This document shows positions 9,381 to 18,689 of a stretch of DNA of 64,000 nt, piece after piece. The number at the start of each line of letters is the position of its first letter. The first letter of the stretch is position 1. The notes beneath the pieces were generated by a model, which made no database searches, was not told the DNA's origin, and was given only the letters and a program-made list of their open reading frames with translations. The position numbers and the translations under genes were made by a program. The DNA comes from Myxococcus dinghuensis (GTDB lineage: Bacteria > Myxococcota > Myxococcia > Myxococcales > Myxococcaceae): positions 1-64,000 of the forward strand of contig NZ_JAKCFB010000010.1 in the NCBI RefSeq assembly GCF_024198235.1, read 5' to 3'.

Positions 9381-10178
9381 GTGAGGCTGCTGACACGAGG
9401 CCTGCCGGAGGAGTGGCCCCGGCGCGTGCGGCTCGAGCTCCAAGCGGGGCCCGGGGAGACCCTCGATTCGATTTGCGGGGGCGCGGTGCAGGTGCTCCAG
9501 CGGCGGCTGGGGTATCGCTTCACGCTGGACCCGCTGATGCTGGCGCACTTCACGGTCCAGGAGGGTGGGGCGCCGCGGGGCCGGCTGATGGACCTGGGGA
9601 CGGGCTGCGGCATCATCCCCCTCGTGCTCGCGCGGCGGCTGGGATTGGAGGACATCACCGCGCTGGAGCTGCAACCCGGGCTGTTCTCGCTGGCCGAGCG
9701 CAACGTGTACCTGAACAGCTGCGAGCGCGCGGTGACGCTGGTGCATGGTGACCTGCGCCGCGTGGAGGAGCAGTTCCCCGGGGGCCGCTTCTCGCACGTG
9801 GTCTGCAATCCGCCGTACCGGGCGCGCGCCACCGGGCGCACGAGCGCGTCCGAGGAGAAGGCGCTCGCCCGGCATGAAATCACCTGTGAGTTGAAGGACG
9901 TGCCGCGCGCGGCGGCACACCTGCTGGAGCCGCGCGGTGGACTCTTCCTGGTGTACCCGTCGTCACGCTTCAGCGAGCTGGTGTCGGTGCTGCGCGCGCA
10001 CGAACTGGAGCCGCGCACGGTGCGTTGGATTCATCCCCGCGGGGACCGGCCCGCGAAGCTGGTCCTGCTGCACGCGGTGAAGGGAGGCCGGGCGGACTTG
10101 ATGGTGTTGCCGCCGCTCGTCGTCCATGCCGACGACGAGCACGCCTTCACGGCGGAGGTCCGCGCGATGGTGGTGTGA
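9381..10178 (+). CDS. tRNA1(Val) (adenine37-N6)-methyltransferase-like protein
   Basis: SAM-dependent N6-adenine methyltransferase of the TrmN6/YfiC type, predicted to modify A37 in tRNA1(Val). Seen: RFTLDPLMLAHF near 50-60, SAM motif I DLGTGCGIIPLVLARR near 70-85, the acidic loop ALELQPG, and catalytic NPPY at 143-146 followed by an Arg-rich loop as in the family. Length 265 is usual. GTG 9381 is the start, 9 nt after the upstream DUF1015-like gene. The exact substrate is inferred from family resemblance only. Confidence 0.75.
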   Translation: MRLLTRGLPEEWPRRVRLELQAGPGETLDSICGGAVQVLQRRLGYRFTLDPLMLAHFTVQEGGAPRGRLMDLGTGCGIIPLVLARRLGLEDITALELQPGLFSLAERNVYLNSCERAVTLVHGDLRRVEEQFPGGRFSHVVCNPPYRARATGRTSASEEKALARHEITCELKDVPRAAAHLLEPRGGLFLVYPSSRFSELVSVLRAHELEPRTVRWIHPRGDRPAKLVLLHAVKGGRADLMVLPPLVVHADDEHAFTAEVRAMVV

Positions 10179-10202
10179 GCGCGGTAGCCCGAGGCTCGGG
10201 GT

Positions 10203-10235
10203 GGGGGCCGCGAATGCTCCGCGGCACCAGGCCCC
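10203..10235. terminator. Hairpin between convergent genes (possible bidirectional terminator)
   Basis: GGGGCC and GGCCCC flank an inner CGCG/CGCG pair in the 73-nt gap between the methyltransferase stop and the minus-strand gene end. No U tract follows, so intrinsic termination is uncertain. Confidence 0.3.
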
Positions 10236-10251
10236 AGCCTTCATCGTTGGT

Positions 10252-13200
10252 TCATTGTAGCGACGCGTCCGCCTGATCCTGGGGCGTCGCGGGCGCGCTT
10301 GCCGGGGCGGGAGTGGACCCGTTGGAGACCTGCGGGAGGAGCACGGCGGCGGATAGATCGATGAAGCGCGCGAGGTCCGCCTCCGCGGTCGCCGCGAGCG
10401 GGTGCCCGTTCTCTTGGTAGCAGCGGCGGCGAAGCGTGAGCGTCCGCCCATCCCAGGACACATGTGGTTCCTGAGCTGCAAGCAGCTCCACGCACAGCCC
10501 CTTCCAGTCCAACGCGAGGGCCAGGTCCATTCGGGCATCCTGGCGGGGCTGGGTCAGGGCCTCTGCCGCGAAGGGCTGGGCGAGGAGGTCGAAGAGCTTG
10601 CGTCCGAGGGCCTTGTCCGCGCGGGCGATCAAGGGGAGTTGCTTGAGGACGCTGCGGGTGAAATCGAGCGGGGACCAGGGATGCTTCCTCATCGTCACGA
10701 AAGCGCGTTCGAAGAGCTGCGCGGCATCCGCCGCGCGCTTCTGGCGCAGTCGCAGCATGCCCTCGCACAGGTCGGCCTCCACCGGGAGGGTGGGGCGCAC
10801 GGCTGTGATGAGCGGGAGCGCGGCCTCGTCCCCGAGGTCCGCCAGGCCGAAGGCCAGCGTCATCGTCTCCTTGGGGCCTCGGGGCTCCCATGGCTTCTCG
10901 CGCCACCTCGCGAGCGCCGCGGGCACCGCCCCACGGCGCCAGGTGTCGATGAAGGTCTGGCGTTCCACGAAGGCGGGGCTCGGTCGGGGGGGCTTCGCGT
11001 TCGGCGCGAAGCCGTTCCATGCGCGGAGCTGCTCCACGCGGTCCCAGTCCACGGCGCCTTCTACATTCAACGGGTGGTCGGTCCCCAGGGTTCGCGAGGA
11101 TGCCCACAAGGCCTCGACGGAGAATCCCGTCGTGCGCCCGAGGCTTCGCGGGAAGGCGAACTCGATGAACGAGAGGTCGTCGGTGTTGACGAAGTCTGCG
11201 CCCGCCTCGGCGGCCTGGGCCGTCAGCCCCGGATTGGCGACGAAGCGTGCGAGCACGCCCTCCGCCTCGTCGGTGCGCCACACGTCACGCAACGCGGACT
11301 GATAGGGGACTTCGGTCAGGCGCGAGCGGATCCGGGCGATGTCATGGACCAGCGGCTTGCGCGTCGCGACGAGCAGGAGATCAACGCTGTGGCTCTGCCA
11401 CGTCTCGACGTATTCGAATTCGCTGGCGAGCGTGGCGTAGGCGCTGTGGATGGTCATCGCGTCCACCTCGTAGGCCTGGAGCCACTGGATGAAGATTCCC
11501 CCTTCGGCCAGCCGTCCCTTGACCGCCTGGTAGAAGTCCCGTGTGAAGAGGCTGGCGATGCCAGCGCGATAGGGATTGGACGGTTCGGAGAAGATGATGT
11601 CGTAGGTCTGCTTGCTGGCCAGCAGCACCTCGCGTGCGTCGCCGCTGAAGACGTGGACCTTGGGGTTGTCGAGGACGTTCGCGTTGACGCTGGCGCTGCG
11701 GCGGGCGACCTCGAGGATGGCGGGCTCGATCTCCACCACGTCCACGCGTTCTACCTGCGGGACCTGACCGATCCAGCCCGCCGTACTTCCCGTTCCTAGA
11801 CCGATGACGAGGCCGTTGCGGGGGTTGGGGTGGAGCAGGGTGCCGAGCAATCCGCTCATCACCTGCGTCGGCGCATCACCAATGGTGTTGCCGTCCGACT
11901 TGCCGTTCACGATGAACGCCAGGCCGCTGGTCGCGGAGAGGCCCACGCTGCTTTCGACTCCCTCCGTCTCCCAGGTGATGATGCTCTTGTGGTACTGCCG
12001 CCACGCCTCGATCTGATTGAGGTTCGAGATCTCCAGGCCCGAGCGGCCCGCGCCGACGCCGCCGTGTCGCCAGGCGGACGTCGGGCCTTCGGCGGTCAGG
12101 AGCAGGAACGCGAGTCCGGCGACGAGTACGGGCCCCAGGACTGCCCCGTAGCGTCGTTCGCTCCGTAGTGACACGACCGCGGACGCCAGTCCGAGGGTGG
12201 CGAGGAGGCCCGCCACGAGCTGCCACGTCCCAGGCGCGGTCAGCAGGGGCAGCACGCCGAAGCCCCCCGCAAGCGAGCCCGTGATGGAGCCCGCTGTGTT
12301 CCACACGTAGATCTGCCCCACCTGCTTGCCGACGTTCTGTCCGCCCCGTCCCATAAGCGCGAGCAGCAGCGGGAACTGGACTCCCGAGATGAACGCGGCC
12401 GGTAGCACGACGACCGTCGCGATGAGCACCCAGCCCAGCACCATGCCGCTGAAGCCGACGTTGCCGAGCGGCCGAAGGAGCGCCGCGGTGACGGCGAGCC
12501 GATCCCCTAGCGCGAACGGCAGGGCGATGAACGCCGCCTCGGCGGCGCAGCTCAGTGCGAACCCCGTCAGCGTGGGTTGGCGGAAGCGGAACCCGAAGGC
12601 GTAGGCCGCGCCGCCGAGCCCGATGCCGAACAGGGCCATCGCGAGGATGAGGCCGAAGGTGAAGGTCGTCCCGCCGAGGATGGGCCCGAGCATCCGGTAC
12701 CAGACCAGCTCCATCAGCAGGAAGGTGAACCCCGTGATCGCCGCCGCGAGCAGGACGAAGGGCTGTGGCGGAAGGGAGCCCACGGTGGATGGTGCCGCGG
12801 CTGGCGCGTCCGGGGTCGTGGGGACGGGCTCTCTCGAGGCCGTGGGCGTCGCCTCCATCGAGCGGCTGGTGCTGCGCGCGACGATGGCGACCAGTGCGTT
12901 GAGAAGGCAGGCCAGCCAGAGGGTGTTCCGGTTGCCGAACACCTCGAGGAGGAAGAAGGTCGAAAGGACTGCGCCGGTGACCGCCCCCAGCGTGTTCACG
13001 CCATACAGGATGGCGAGGTTGCGCCGGTGCGGGTCGTCATCCGACTGGACGGCCCGCGCAGCCGCAGGGAGCGTGCCGCCCATGAGGATCGTGGGCGCGG
13101 CGAGGACGAGCGCGGACAGCAGCAGCCGCGCGCTCGTCCCGAAGAACATGCCCAGGCTCACGGTGCCGCCCAGACCGAGATAGGCCGAGCGCACCAGCGC

Positions 13201-13476
13201 GACGAGGAACGGGCTGACGGCCGCGCTCGCAGCGATGAGCAGCTCCAGGTTCGCGTAGAACCCCAGCGGCTTCGTCTGTCGATCCGCGCGCCCCCCGAGC
13301 AACGCGCTGCCGAGTCCGAGTCCCGCCATGAAGATGGCGAGGACCGCCGCTGAGGCTGCGGTGCTCGCGCCGAAGATGAGCCGGAACTCCCGGAGCCAGA
13401 CCGTCTGATAGATCAGGGCACACAGCCCCGAGCCGAACAGGAGGGGCGCGACTTTCGACAGGCGGGAACGCGTCAA
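10252..13476 (-). CDS. Multi-spanning membrane / spermidine-synthase-like fusion protein
   Basis: About 1074 residues. The N-terminal 490 residues contain roughly 12-14 hydrophobic segments in an MFS-like layout (starting LLFGSGLCALIYQTVWLREF). Residues about 540-800 form a spermidine-synthase-like Rossmann methyltransferase (GLGTGSTAGWIGQVP, DVVEIEPAI, IFSEPSNPYRAG, LFTRDFYQAV). The last 270 residues look helical and are unassigned. The polyamine-site motif GGGDGG is replaced by GLGTGST, so true aminopropyl transfer is doubtful. The start is uncertain: TTG 13476 fits the usual family N-terminus (MTRSRLSKVAPLLFG), but the frame stays open to GTG 13593. A strong AGGAGG near 13541 has no in-frame start behind it. 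Confidence 0.75.
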   Translation of the reverse strand: MTRSRLSKVAPLLFGSGLCALIYQTVWLREFRLIFGASTAASAAVLAIFMAGLGLGSALLGGRADRQTKPLGFYANLELLIAASAAVSPFLVALVRSAYLGLGGTVSLGMFFGTSARLLLSALVLAAPTILMGGTLPAAARAVQSDDDPHRRNLAILYGVNTLGAVTGAVLSTFFLLEVFGNRNTLWLACLLNALVAIVARSTSRSMEATPTASREPVPTTPDAPAAAPSTVGSLPPQPFVLLAAAITGFTFLLMELVWYRMLGPILGGTTFTFGLILAMALFGIGLGGAAYAFGFRFRQPTLTGFALSCAAEAAFIALPFALGDRLAVTAALLRPLGNVGFSGMVLGWVLIATVVVLPAAFISGVQFPLLLALMGRGGQNVGKQVGQIYVWNTAGSITGSLAGGFGVLPLLTAPGTWQLVAGLLATLGLASAVVSLRSERRYGAVLGPVLVAGLAFLLLTAEGPTSAWRHGGVGAGRSGLEISNLNQIEAWRQYHKSIITWETEGVESSVGLSATSGLAFIVNGKSDGNTIGDAPTQVMSGLLGTLLHPNPRNGLVIGLGTGSTAGWIGQVPQVERVDVVEIEPAILEVARRSASVNANVLDNPKVHVFSGDAREVLLASKQTYDIIFSEPSNPYRAGIASLFTRDFYQAVKGRLAEGGIFIQWLQAYEVDAMTIHSAYATLASEFEYVETWQSHSVDLLLVATRKPLVHDIARIRSRLTEVPYQSALRDVWRTDEAEGVLARFVANPGLTAQAAEAGADFVNTDDLSFIEFAFPRSLGRTTGFSVEALWASSRTLGTDHPLNVEGAVDWDRVEQLRAWNGFAPNAKPPRPSPAFVERQTFIDTWRRGAVPAALARWREKPWEPRGPKETMTLAFGLADLGDEAALPLITAVRPTLPVEADLCEGMLRLRQKRAADAAQLFERAFVTMRKHPWSPLDFTRSVLKQLPLIARADKALGRKLFDLLAQPFAAEALTQPRQDARMDLALALDWKGLCVELLAAQEPHVSWDGRTLTLRRRCYQENGHPLAATAEADLARFIDLSAAVLLPQVSNGSTPAPASAPATPQDQADASLQ

Positions 13477-13646
13477 AGTGGATCTCGCGAGGGAGGCCCT
13501 GGGGGAGGGCCAGTGAACCCCCGTGAGTCTGACAGAAACCTCCTGGGACCAGCCACGTTCCTCGCTCTGCGGACAACCGCCAGGGCGACACACGGGCCGG
13601 GCGCAGATCGGGGCAGGGTCAATCCCTACCCTCCTTGCTTGCGGGT

Positions 13647-14849
13647 CTATTCGCCCGATGGCGCCGCCGCGGCGCCTTGCGTGGAGGCGTCGGAGGCCGC
13701 CGGGGGAGCGGGCTCCTCGCTCGGTGCCTGGGCGGCCGCCTCCTCCTTCCGCCCCTCACGACAGAAGGCCAGGCGCTCCTGGATGATGGACAACGGCACC
13801 GCCATCTCCAGCGTGAACGAGTCCCCGTCCGGTCGCACCTTGGCGAAGTCGAGCAACTGGGCCAGGTCCTTGTCCTTCTTGTCTCCACCCGCCTGGGCCT
13901 GCAGGCGCGCCAGGGACAGGGCGGCGCCGAGCGACTTGCCCAGGTCCTCCACCTCGCTCGAGTTGGCGCCCGTCACCTCGGCGACCAGCGCGACGTCCGA
14001 GCTGGCGTCCATGTGCAGTTCCACGTTCTGCGCCACGGCGCGCAGCCGCTCGGCCAACTGCGCCTGCTCGGGCGGGAACAGGCGCGCGATGTGCTCCACG
14101 GACAGCACGCCGTACATCTCGCCGTAGGTGCTGTTCTCGGTGAGCAGGGGCGGCTCGTCGCCGCCGCGCCCCTCCACCCGGTCGATGGCCGCCTTCACCT
14201 CGTCCGGTGACTCACCCACGACGAGCAGTTGGTTGTTCCACGTCCCGATGGAGCCGCCTCCGCGCCGGCGCACGGTGGTGCCGTCCTTCTGGGGCACGGT
14301 CGTGTCACCGGGCTCGTACACCCGGGCGCTCTCGCCGTAGTCGAACGACGTGCGCTCGCCCAGGAGCTCCTTGAACTTCGCGTTCTCGAAGTTGCCCGAC
14401 AGCATCATCCCCTCGTCGGTGACGACCAGCCGGTCCAGGTCCTGGAGCGGGTCCACGCCGCTCGCCTTGCGGAACTCGTCCAGCTGCTTGCCGCCGTCCC
14501 GCATGAGGCAGTCCAGCAGCAACGCGCCGATGGGCGAGTGCCTCAGCGCGTTCGCCTCGATGACCACCGCCGTCTTGCCCTTGCCCCGGGGGAGGGCGGC
14601 GAGCAGCGGATCCCTCGGCCGCGCCGGCTCCTTCTCCGCGGTGCCCGCGTCCACCGGTGGCGGCGCGACCTGGGTCCTGCGGCGCTCGGCGCGCTCGCGC
14701 TCCGGGGCGCGCATCCGCCGGGGGAACTCCACCTTGGGGGCCTCCGGGCGCGACTCCTCGCCCTGGCCCGTGAACATCAGCAGCGCGGCGAGCGCGAACA
14801 AGAGCCCCGCCACCCCCAGCCACAGCTTCCGCTTCTGGCGCTTCTCCAC
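13647..14849 (-). CDS. Membrane-anchored unknown protein linked to ABC exporter genes
   Basis: Not recognised; 400 residues. GTG 14849 is 1 nt from the upstream permease stop, so the gene belongs to that operon. Residues 8-28 form one hydrophobic segment (LWLGVAGLLFALAALLMF), giving a short cytoplasmic KRQKRK tail and a large extracytoplasmic part. A Pro/Arg/Glu-rich stretch (30-85) precedes a mixed alpha/beta domain (90-370) with blocks such as TAVVIEANALRHSPIGALLLD and NNQLLVVGESPDEVKAAID. The C-terminus is Ala/Pro/Glu-rich. A possible role is an accessory or substrate-handling factor for the exporter, from context only. Confidence 0.7.
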   Translation of the reverse strand: MEKRQKRKLWLGVAGLLFALAALLMFTGQGEESRPEAPKVEFPRRMRAPERERAERRRTQVAPPPVDAGTAEKEPARPRDPLLAALPRGKGKTAVVIEANALRHSPIGALLLDCLMRDGGKQLDEFRKASGVDPLQDLDRLVVTDEGMMLSGNFENAKFKELLGERTSFDYGESARVYEPGDTTVPQKDGTTVRRRGGGSIGTWNNQLLVVGESPDEVKAAIDRVEGRGGDEPPLLTENSTYGEMYGVLSVEHIARLFPPEQAQLAERLRAVAQNVELHMDASSDVALVAEVTGANSSEVEDLGKSLGAALSLARLQAQAGGDKKDKDLAQLLDFAKVRPDGDSFTLEMAVPLSIIQERLAFCREGRKEEAAAQAPSEEPAPPAASDASTQGAAAAPSGE

Positions 14850-14850
14850 G

Positions 14851-15687
14851 TCAGTAGTCCTTTCCCTCGAACCGCCAGAATCCCACCGCGAGCGCTCCCA
14901 GCCCGAACACGAAGACCCCCAGCAGCAGGGTCCCCAACGAGCGGACCTCCAGGGGCGTGGACGCGGAGATGTGGCCCGCCGCCTCGGCCAGCGCGGACAG
15001 TCGCGGCAGCATCACCGTCACCGCCATGAAGAGGGTCCGGCTCACGCCCTCCTCGAAGAACGTCGAGATGTCCTGCCGGTGCCCGGCGACGATGCCCCCC
15101 ACCAGCAGCGCGAAGCCCGCCGCCGCGCACAGCGCCGCGCTGCGCACCAGCGTCGCCGTCGTCAGCATCACCGCGTACACCGCCGCGAAGCCCACGCACG
15201 CCATCAACCCCGCGATGAGCGGCCCCGCCGTCCAGTATCCCGCCTTCACGCCGAAGATGACCACCAGCCCCGTGGTGCCATACAGCGTGCCGCCCAGCGC
15301 GAGCGTCATCACCCCGAGGAACGTGCCCGCCATCAACTGCCAGCGTTGGATCGGCAGCGCCAGCAGGTGCTCGATGCGCCCGGGGGACATCAGCCCCGGC
15401 GCGAAGTCCGAGCACGCCACGATGCCGAAGAGGATGCCGCCGTAGAACACGATGAACGCCGCGCCCTGGTACACGGGCCGCAAGGCCACGTCGACCGACT
15501 GGATGCTCGAGCGCAGCTCGTTGCCGAACAGCCGCGACGCCGCCAGCGCCCCGTCGATGACGTCCAGGCGCAGGCTCATGGCCACCACCGCGAGCACCAG
15601 GGTGATGCCCACCAGGAACGCCAGGATGAACTTCCGTGAGATTGCCTCGCGCAGCACGTAGCCCGCGATTCCGAACACCGGCCTCAT
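14851..15687 (-). CDS. ABC-2 type transporter permease
   Basis: Integral membrane subunit of an ABC exporter; 278 residues with about six hydrophobic segments (for example FILAFLVGITLVLAVVAMSL near 20-40, and LLLGVFVFGLGALAVGFWRF at the end). The GGILFGIVACSDFAPGLMSPGRIEHLLALPI stretch is typical of ABC-2 permeases of the NosY/gliding type. ATG 15687 overlaps the stop of the ATPase gene by 4 nt (ATGA), so the two subunits are translationally coupled. Substrate unknown. Confidence 0.82.
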   Translation of the reverse strand: MRPVFGIAGYVLREAISRKFILAFLVGITLVLAVVAMSLRLDVIDGALAASRLFGNELRSSIQSVDVALRPVYQGAAFIVFYGGILFGIVACSDFAPGLMSPGRIEHLLALPIQRWQLMAGTFLGVMTLALGGTLYGTTGLVVIFGVKAGYWTAGPLIAGLMACVGFAAVYAVMLTTATLVRSAALCAAAGFALLVGGIVAGHRQDISTFFEEGVSRTLFMAVTVMLPRLSALAEAAGHISASTPLEVRSLGTLLLGVFVFGLGALAVGFWRFEGKDY

Positions 15688-16607
15688 GCCGCCACCCCCG
15701 TCCGCGCGCGCACCGTCCCCAGCAACACCGACTCCAGGTCCATGCCGTCCCGGCGCAGCTCCACCAGCAACGCCCCCGTCGCGCGGGCCCGGTCCAACGC
15801 CGCGTTGAGCGCCCCCGGGTCCGTGGCCTCGACGTGGAACACCCCGTCCGCGCCCCCGGCGACGAAGCCCGCCTCCGCCAGCCTGGGCGCGTCCACCCCC
15901 GGCGCGAAGCGCGCCACCCAGCGCGAGTCCCCGCGCACCAGGTCCTCCATCCGCCCCTCGCGCACCACCTGCCCGTCCGCGAGGATGGCCACGCGATCAC
16001 ACACGCGCTCCGTCTCCGCCAGCAGGTGCGAGTTCAGGAAGAGCGTCGCGCCCCGCTGCACCTCCTCCTGGAGGATGCGGCGCACCTCCATGCGCCCCAT
16101 GGGGTCGATGCCGTCCGTCGGCTCGTCGAGGATCAAGAGGTCCGGCTTCCCCAGCAGGGCCGCCGCAAGCCCCAGCCGCTGCCTCATTCCCTTGGAGTAC
16201 CCACCAATCTTGCGCGTCACCGCGTCCCCCAGCCCCACGCGCTCGAGCATGCGCAGGTTGCCGGCCGGGTCGGGCGGGAGGCCCTTGAGCTGGACGACGG
16301 TGCCGAGGAACGCGGTGGGCAGCCACGCGTTGGGCAGGTGGAGCCGCTCGGGCAGGTAGCCGATGCGGGCGCGGACGGCGGTGTCCTCCGGGGAGCCCCC
16401 CAGCACCCGTATCGTCCCGTGCGAGGGCTGGACGATGCCGAGGATGCTCTTGATGAACGTCGTCTTCCCGGCCCCGTTGGGGCCGATGAGGCCGAACGCG
16501 CTCCCCCGGGGCACCGTCAGGGTCATGCCCCGCAGGGCGATGTTCCCCGTCTTCCGGAACGGGCGGTGGTACGTCTTGCGCAGGTCCGTCACTTCGATGG
16601 CAGGCAT
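15684..16607 (-). CDS. ABC transporter ATP-binding protein
   Basis: ATPase partner of the permease that follows; 307 residues. Visible motifs: Walker A GPNGAGKTT near 44-52, Q-loop region ARIGYLPERL, signature YSKGMRQRL near 140 (YSKGM in place of LSGGQ, common in this subfamily), Walker B LLILDEPTDGIDP near 160, and switch His in LNSHLLAE. The C-terminal 90 residues form the usual extension of exporter ATPases. ATG 16607 gives MPAIEVTDLRKTY; the open frame upstream has no family-like sequence. First gene of a minus-strand operon running to at least 13647. Confidence 0.85.
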   Translation of the reverse strand: MPAIEVTDLRKTYHRPFRKTGNIALRGMTLTVPRGSAFGLIGPNGAGKTTFIKSILGIVQPSHGTIRVLGGSPEDTAVRARIGYLPERLHLPNAWLPTAFLGTVVQLKGLPPDPAGNLRMLERVGLGDAVTRKIGGYSKGMRQRLGLAAALLGKPDLLILDEPTDGIDPMGRMEVRRILQEEVQRGATLFLNSHLLAETERVCDRVAILADGQVVREGRMEDLVRGDSRWVARFAPGVDAPRLAEAGFVAGGADGVFHVEATDPGALNAALDRARATGALLVELRRDGMDLESVLLGTVRARTGVAA

Positions 16608-16866
16608 GCTGTCTGTCACGGTCAGGACTGTAGACGAGCGGGCCAGCCGATGATTGCCTCCGAGAGGCCTCGCGGAGGAGCCGGGCGGCCGGGCGCGCGT
16701 GAGGATTCCCGCGACGCCCTCTTCGCGGCGCTGGGAAACCCCTTTCGCACGCCTGCCGTCCCTGCCGCGCCGCGATACCCCGTCCTTTCGCCATCTTGGC
16801 GACAACGGTTCGCTGGTCCGGCTCCTGCAATCTCCTCCGGGCACACCCCAACGTAGGAGAAGCGGG

Positions 16867-17076
16867 ATGACGTCCGAGGATCGCGTCGAGCAGCAGCGTG
16901 AAGAGGCCCGTCGGGAGCTGGCCGCGGCGGAGCAGGGGCTGGCCGCTGGCACGGAGGCGGCCCGCGTGCGCTACGCCAGGGCGCTGCACGAGGCGGACAT
17001 CGCGGAGGTGCGGGCCCAGCGCCACGCCCGGGAGCGCCACCGGCATCAGTCCAGCTGGCGGCTCGCCGCAGGCTGA
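16867..17076 (+). CDS. Small charged coiled-coil protein
   Basis: 69 residues, not recognised. ATG 16867 has AGGAG about 8 nt upstream, a good ribosome site. The sequence is almost entirely Glu/Arg/Ala/Gln-rich (VEQQREEARRELAAAEQGL), predicting one long helix or coiled coil, with a His/Arg-rich C-terminal end. It is divergent from the ABC operon across about 260 nt and lies 62 nt before hemB. Confidence 0.55.
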   Translation: MTSEDRVEQQREEARRELAAAEQGLAAGTEAARVRYARALHEADIAEVRAQRHARERHRHQSSWRLAAG

Positions 17077-17114
17077 GCGGCCGGGCGGCCACACGGAAAC
17101 GATGAAGGCCGGGC

Positions 17115-17136
17115 GTCGGCGGTTTATACCGCCGAC
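17115..17136 (+). promoter_or_regulatory. Perfect 9-bp inverted repeat immediately before hemB
   Basis: Arms GTCGGCGGT (17115-17123) and ACCGCCGAC (17128-17136) with loop TTAT, ending 2 nt before the hemB ATG at 17139. It occupies the position where a Shine-Dalgarno sequence would be. It may be a repressor operator or an RNA hairpin; the TTTATA inside could also serve as a -10 box of a near-leaderless transcript. Confidence 0.5.
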
Positions 17137-17138
17137 CC

Positions 17139-18107
17139 ATGGCCCATCCCGTCCACCGCCCCCGCCGCCTGCGTCGTTCTCCCGTCCTGCGTGAGATGGT
17201 GCGTGAGACGCGCCTCGATCCGGGGGACTTCATCTATCCCCTGTTCGTGGTCGAGGGGCGTGACGTGCGCCGCCCCATCTCCTCCATGCCGGGCATCTTC
17301 AACCTGTCCCTCGAGCACGCCGTGGCCGAGGCCCGCCAGGCGAGGTCGCTGGGCGTCCCCTCCGTCATCCTGTTCGGAATCCCCGACCACAAGGACGCGC
17401 AGGGCTCCCAGGCGTACGCGCGTGACGGAATCGTCCAGCGCGCCATCCGGGAGATCAAGAACGCCGAGCCCGACCTCCAGGTCATCGCCGACGTGTGCCT
17501 GTGCGAGTACACCGACCACGGCCACTGCGGCATCCTGGAGGAGGGCCACGTCGTCAACGACGCCACGCTGCCCCTGCTCGCGCAGATGTCCGTCACCTGC
17601 GCCCAGGCCGGCGCGGACATCATCGCCCCCTCCGACATGATGGACGGCCGGGTGGGCGCCATCCGCCGCGCGCTGGACGAGGTGCGCCTGACGGACGTGC
17701 CCATCCTCTCCTACGCCGCCAAGTACGCCTCCGGCTACTACGGGCCCTTCCGCGAGGCCGCCCAGAGCACCCCCAAGTCCGGCGACCGCCGCGGCTACCA
17801 GATGGACCCCGGCAACCTGCGCGAGGCCCTCAAGGAGGTCGCCCTGGACGTGGAGGAGGGCGCGGACATGCTCATGGTCAAGCCCGCGCTGGCGTACCTG
17901 GACGTCATCCGCGCCGTGCGCGAGCGCTTCGACCTGCCGCTGGCCGCCTACAACGTCTCCGGCGAGTACTCCATGCTCAAGGCCGCCGGGATGAACGGCT
18001 GGGTCGACTACGAGCGGGTCATGCTGGAGACGCTCACCGGCATCAAGCGCGCCGGCGCCGACCTCATCATCACCTACCACGCGCTGGAAGCCGCGAAGCT
18101 CCTGTAG
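17139..18107 (+). CDS. hemB: Delta-aminolevulinic acid dehydratase (porphobilinogen synthase)
   Basis: Condenses two 5-aminolevulinate molecules to porphobilinogen in haem and B12 biosynthesis; cytosolic. 322 residues, normal length. Zinc-site cysteines C120, C122 and C130 in [13 protein letters not shown] match the Zn-dependent enzymes. Schiff-base lysines are K195 ([10 protein letters not shown]) and K248 ([10 protein letters not shown]). The C-terminal [14 protein letters not shown] block is typical. ATG 17139 has no ribosome site because a perfect hairpin ends 2 nt upstream. A hairpin with bulges follows the stop. Confidence 0.95.
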   Translation: MAHPVHRPRRLRRSPVLREMVRETRLDPGDFIYPLFVVEGRDVRRPISSMPGIFNLSLEHAVAEARQARSLGVPSVILFGIPDHKDAQGSQAYARDGIVQRAIREIKNAEPDLQVIADVCLCEYTDHGHCGILEEGHVVNDATLPLLAQMSVTCAQAGADIIAPSDMMDGRVGAIRRALDEVRLTDVPILSYAAKYASGYYGPFREAAQSTPKSGDRRGYQMDPGNLREALKEVALDVEEGADMLMVKPALAYLDVIRAVRERFDLPLAAYNVSGEYSMLKAAGMNGWVDYERVMLETLTGIKRAGADLIITYHALEAAKLL

Positions 18108-18139
18108 GCAACATCCCGACGCGTCGCGCGCGGGTTGCC
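18107..18139 (+). terminator. Possible terminator hairpin after hemB
   Basis: GGCAAC and GTTGCC pair around an imperfect CCCG/CGGG and CGCG core, starting at the last base of the hemB stop codon. Only a short T-containing stretch follows. Confidence 0.4.
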
Positions 18140-18182
18140 GCTTGATCCGCCGCGGGCGTTGCGTCCAAATAGCTCGCGCACG

Positions 18183-18689
18183 ATGCCCACCAAGAAGCGT
18201 CCCAGACGCAGGTCGGAGAAGCCCCCGCCCCAACGCCGGCGAGGGCAGTCGGGACGGCGCCCCGGAAGCGGGCGCGCCCCCGTGGTTCGTACCCCCGAAC
18301 CGTTGCAGTACAAAGTGGTAGAGCTGTCCACGGTGGACGAGGGCGCGCTGGAGCGGGCCCTGAACGAGTGGACGGCGAAGGGCTGGAACCTGGATGGCGT
18401 GCAGTTCGCGATGCGCGATGCCTCCAAGCGGCCGGCCATGGCGTTCATCTTCTTCACCCGCCCAGGAGCCGCCGCCGCCGAGCCGGATGTCCACACGGCC
18501 CGGGAGAAGCTGGTGCGCCTGGCGCAGCCGGAGCCCTTCGTGGCGCCGGTGGGGGGGAATGACTGGGAGACGGACGCCGGTTCTCCACCGCCGTTCCAGC
18601 TGAGCGCGCGCGAGCGCCTGGCGAAGCTGGCGGGGCTGGACGAGCCGGAACCCCTCGAGGAGGGTCTGACATTGGAGCCCGAGGAGTGA
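18183..18689 (+). CDS. DUF4177-like protein with basic N-terminus
   Basis: 168 residues. The first 40 are very basic (KKRPRRRSEKPPPQRRR), possibly nucleic-acid contacting. Residues 40-95 read YKVVELSTVDEGALERALNEWTAKGWNLDGVQF...MAFIFFTR, which follows the DUF4177 pattern (YKxV..LN.xxxxGWxLxxV..xFxF). The rest is acidic and Pro-rich. Function unknown. The next gene starts inside its stop region (GTG 18686), so they are co-translated. Confidence 0.5.
   Translation: MPTKKRPRRRSEKPPPQRRRGQSGRRPGSGRAPVVRTPEPLQYKVVELSTVDEGALERALNEWTAKGWNLDGVQFAMRDASKRPAMAFIFFTRPGAAAAEPDVHTAREKLVRLAQPEPFVAPVGGNDWETDAGSPPPFQLSARERLAKLAGLDEPEPLEEGLTLEPEE

Noticed and set aside
10252-13476. True spermidine synthase
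   Set aside because: The polyamine-site motif is not conserved (GLGTGST for GGGDGG) and the protein has a large membrane domain, so I only call it spermidine-synthase-like.
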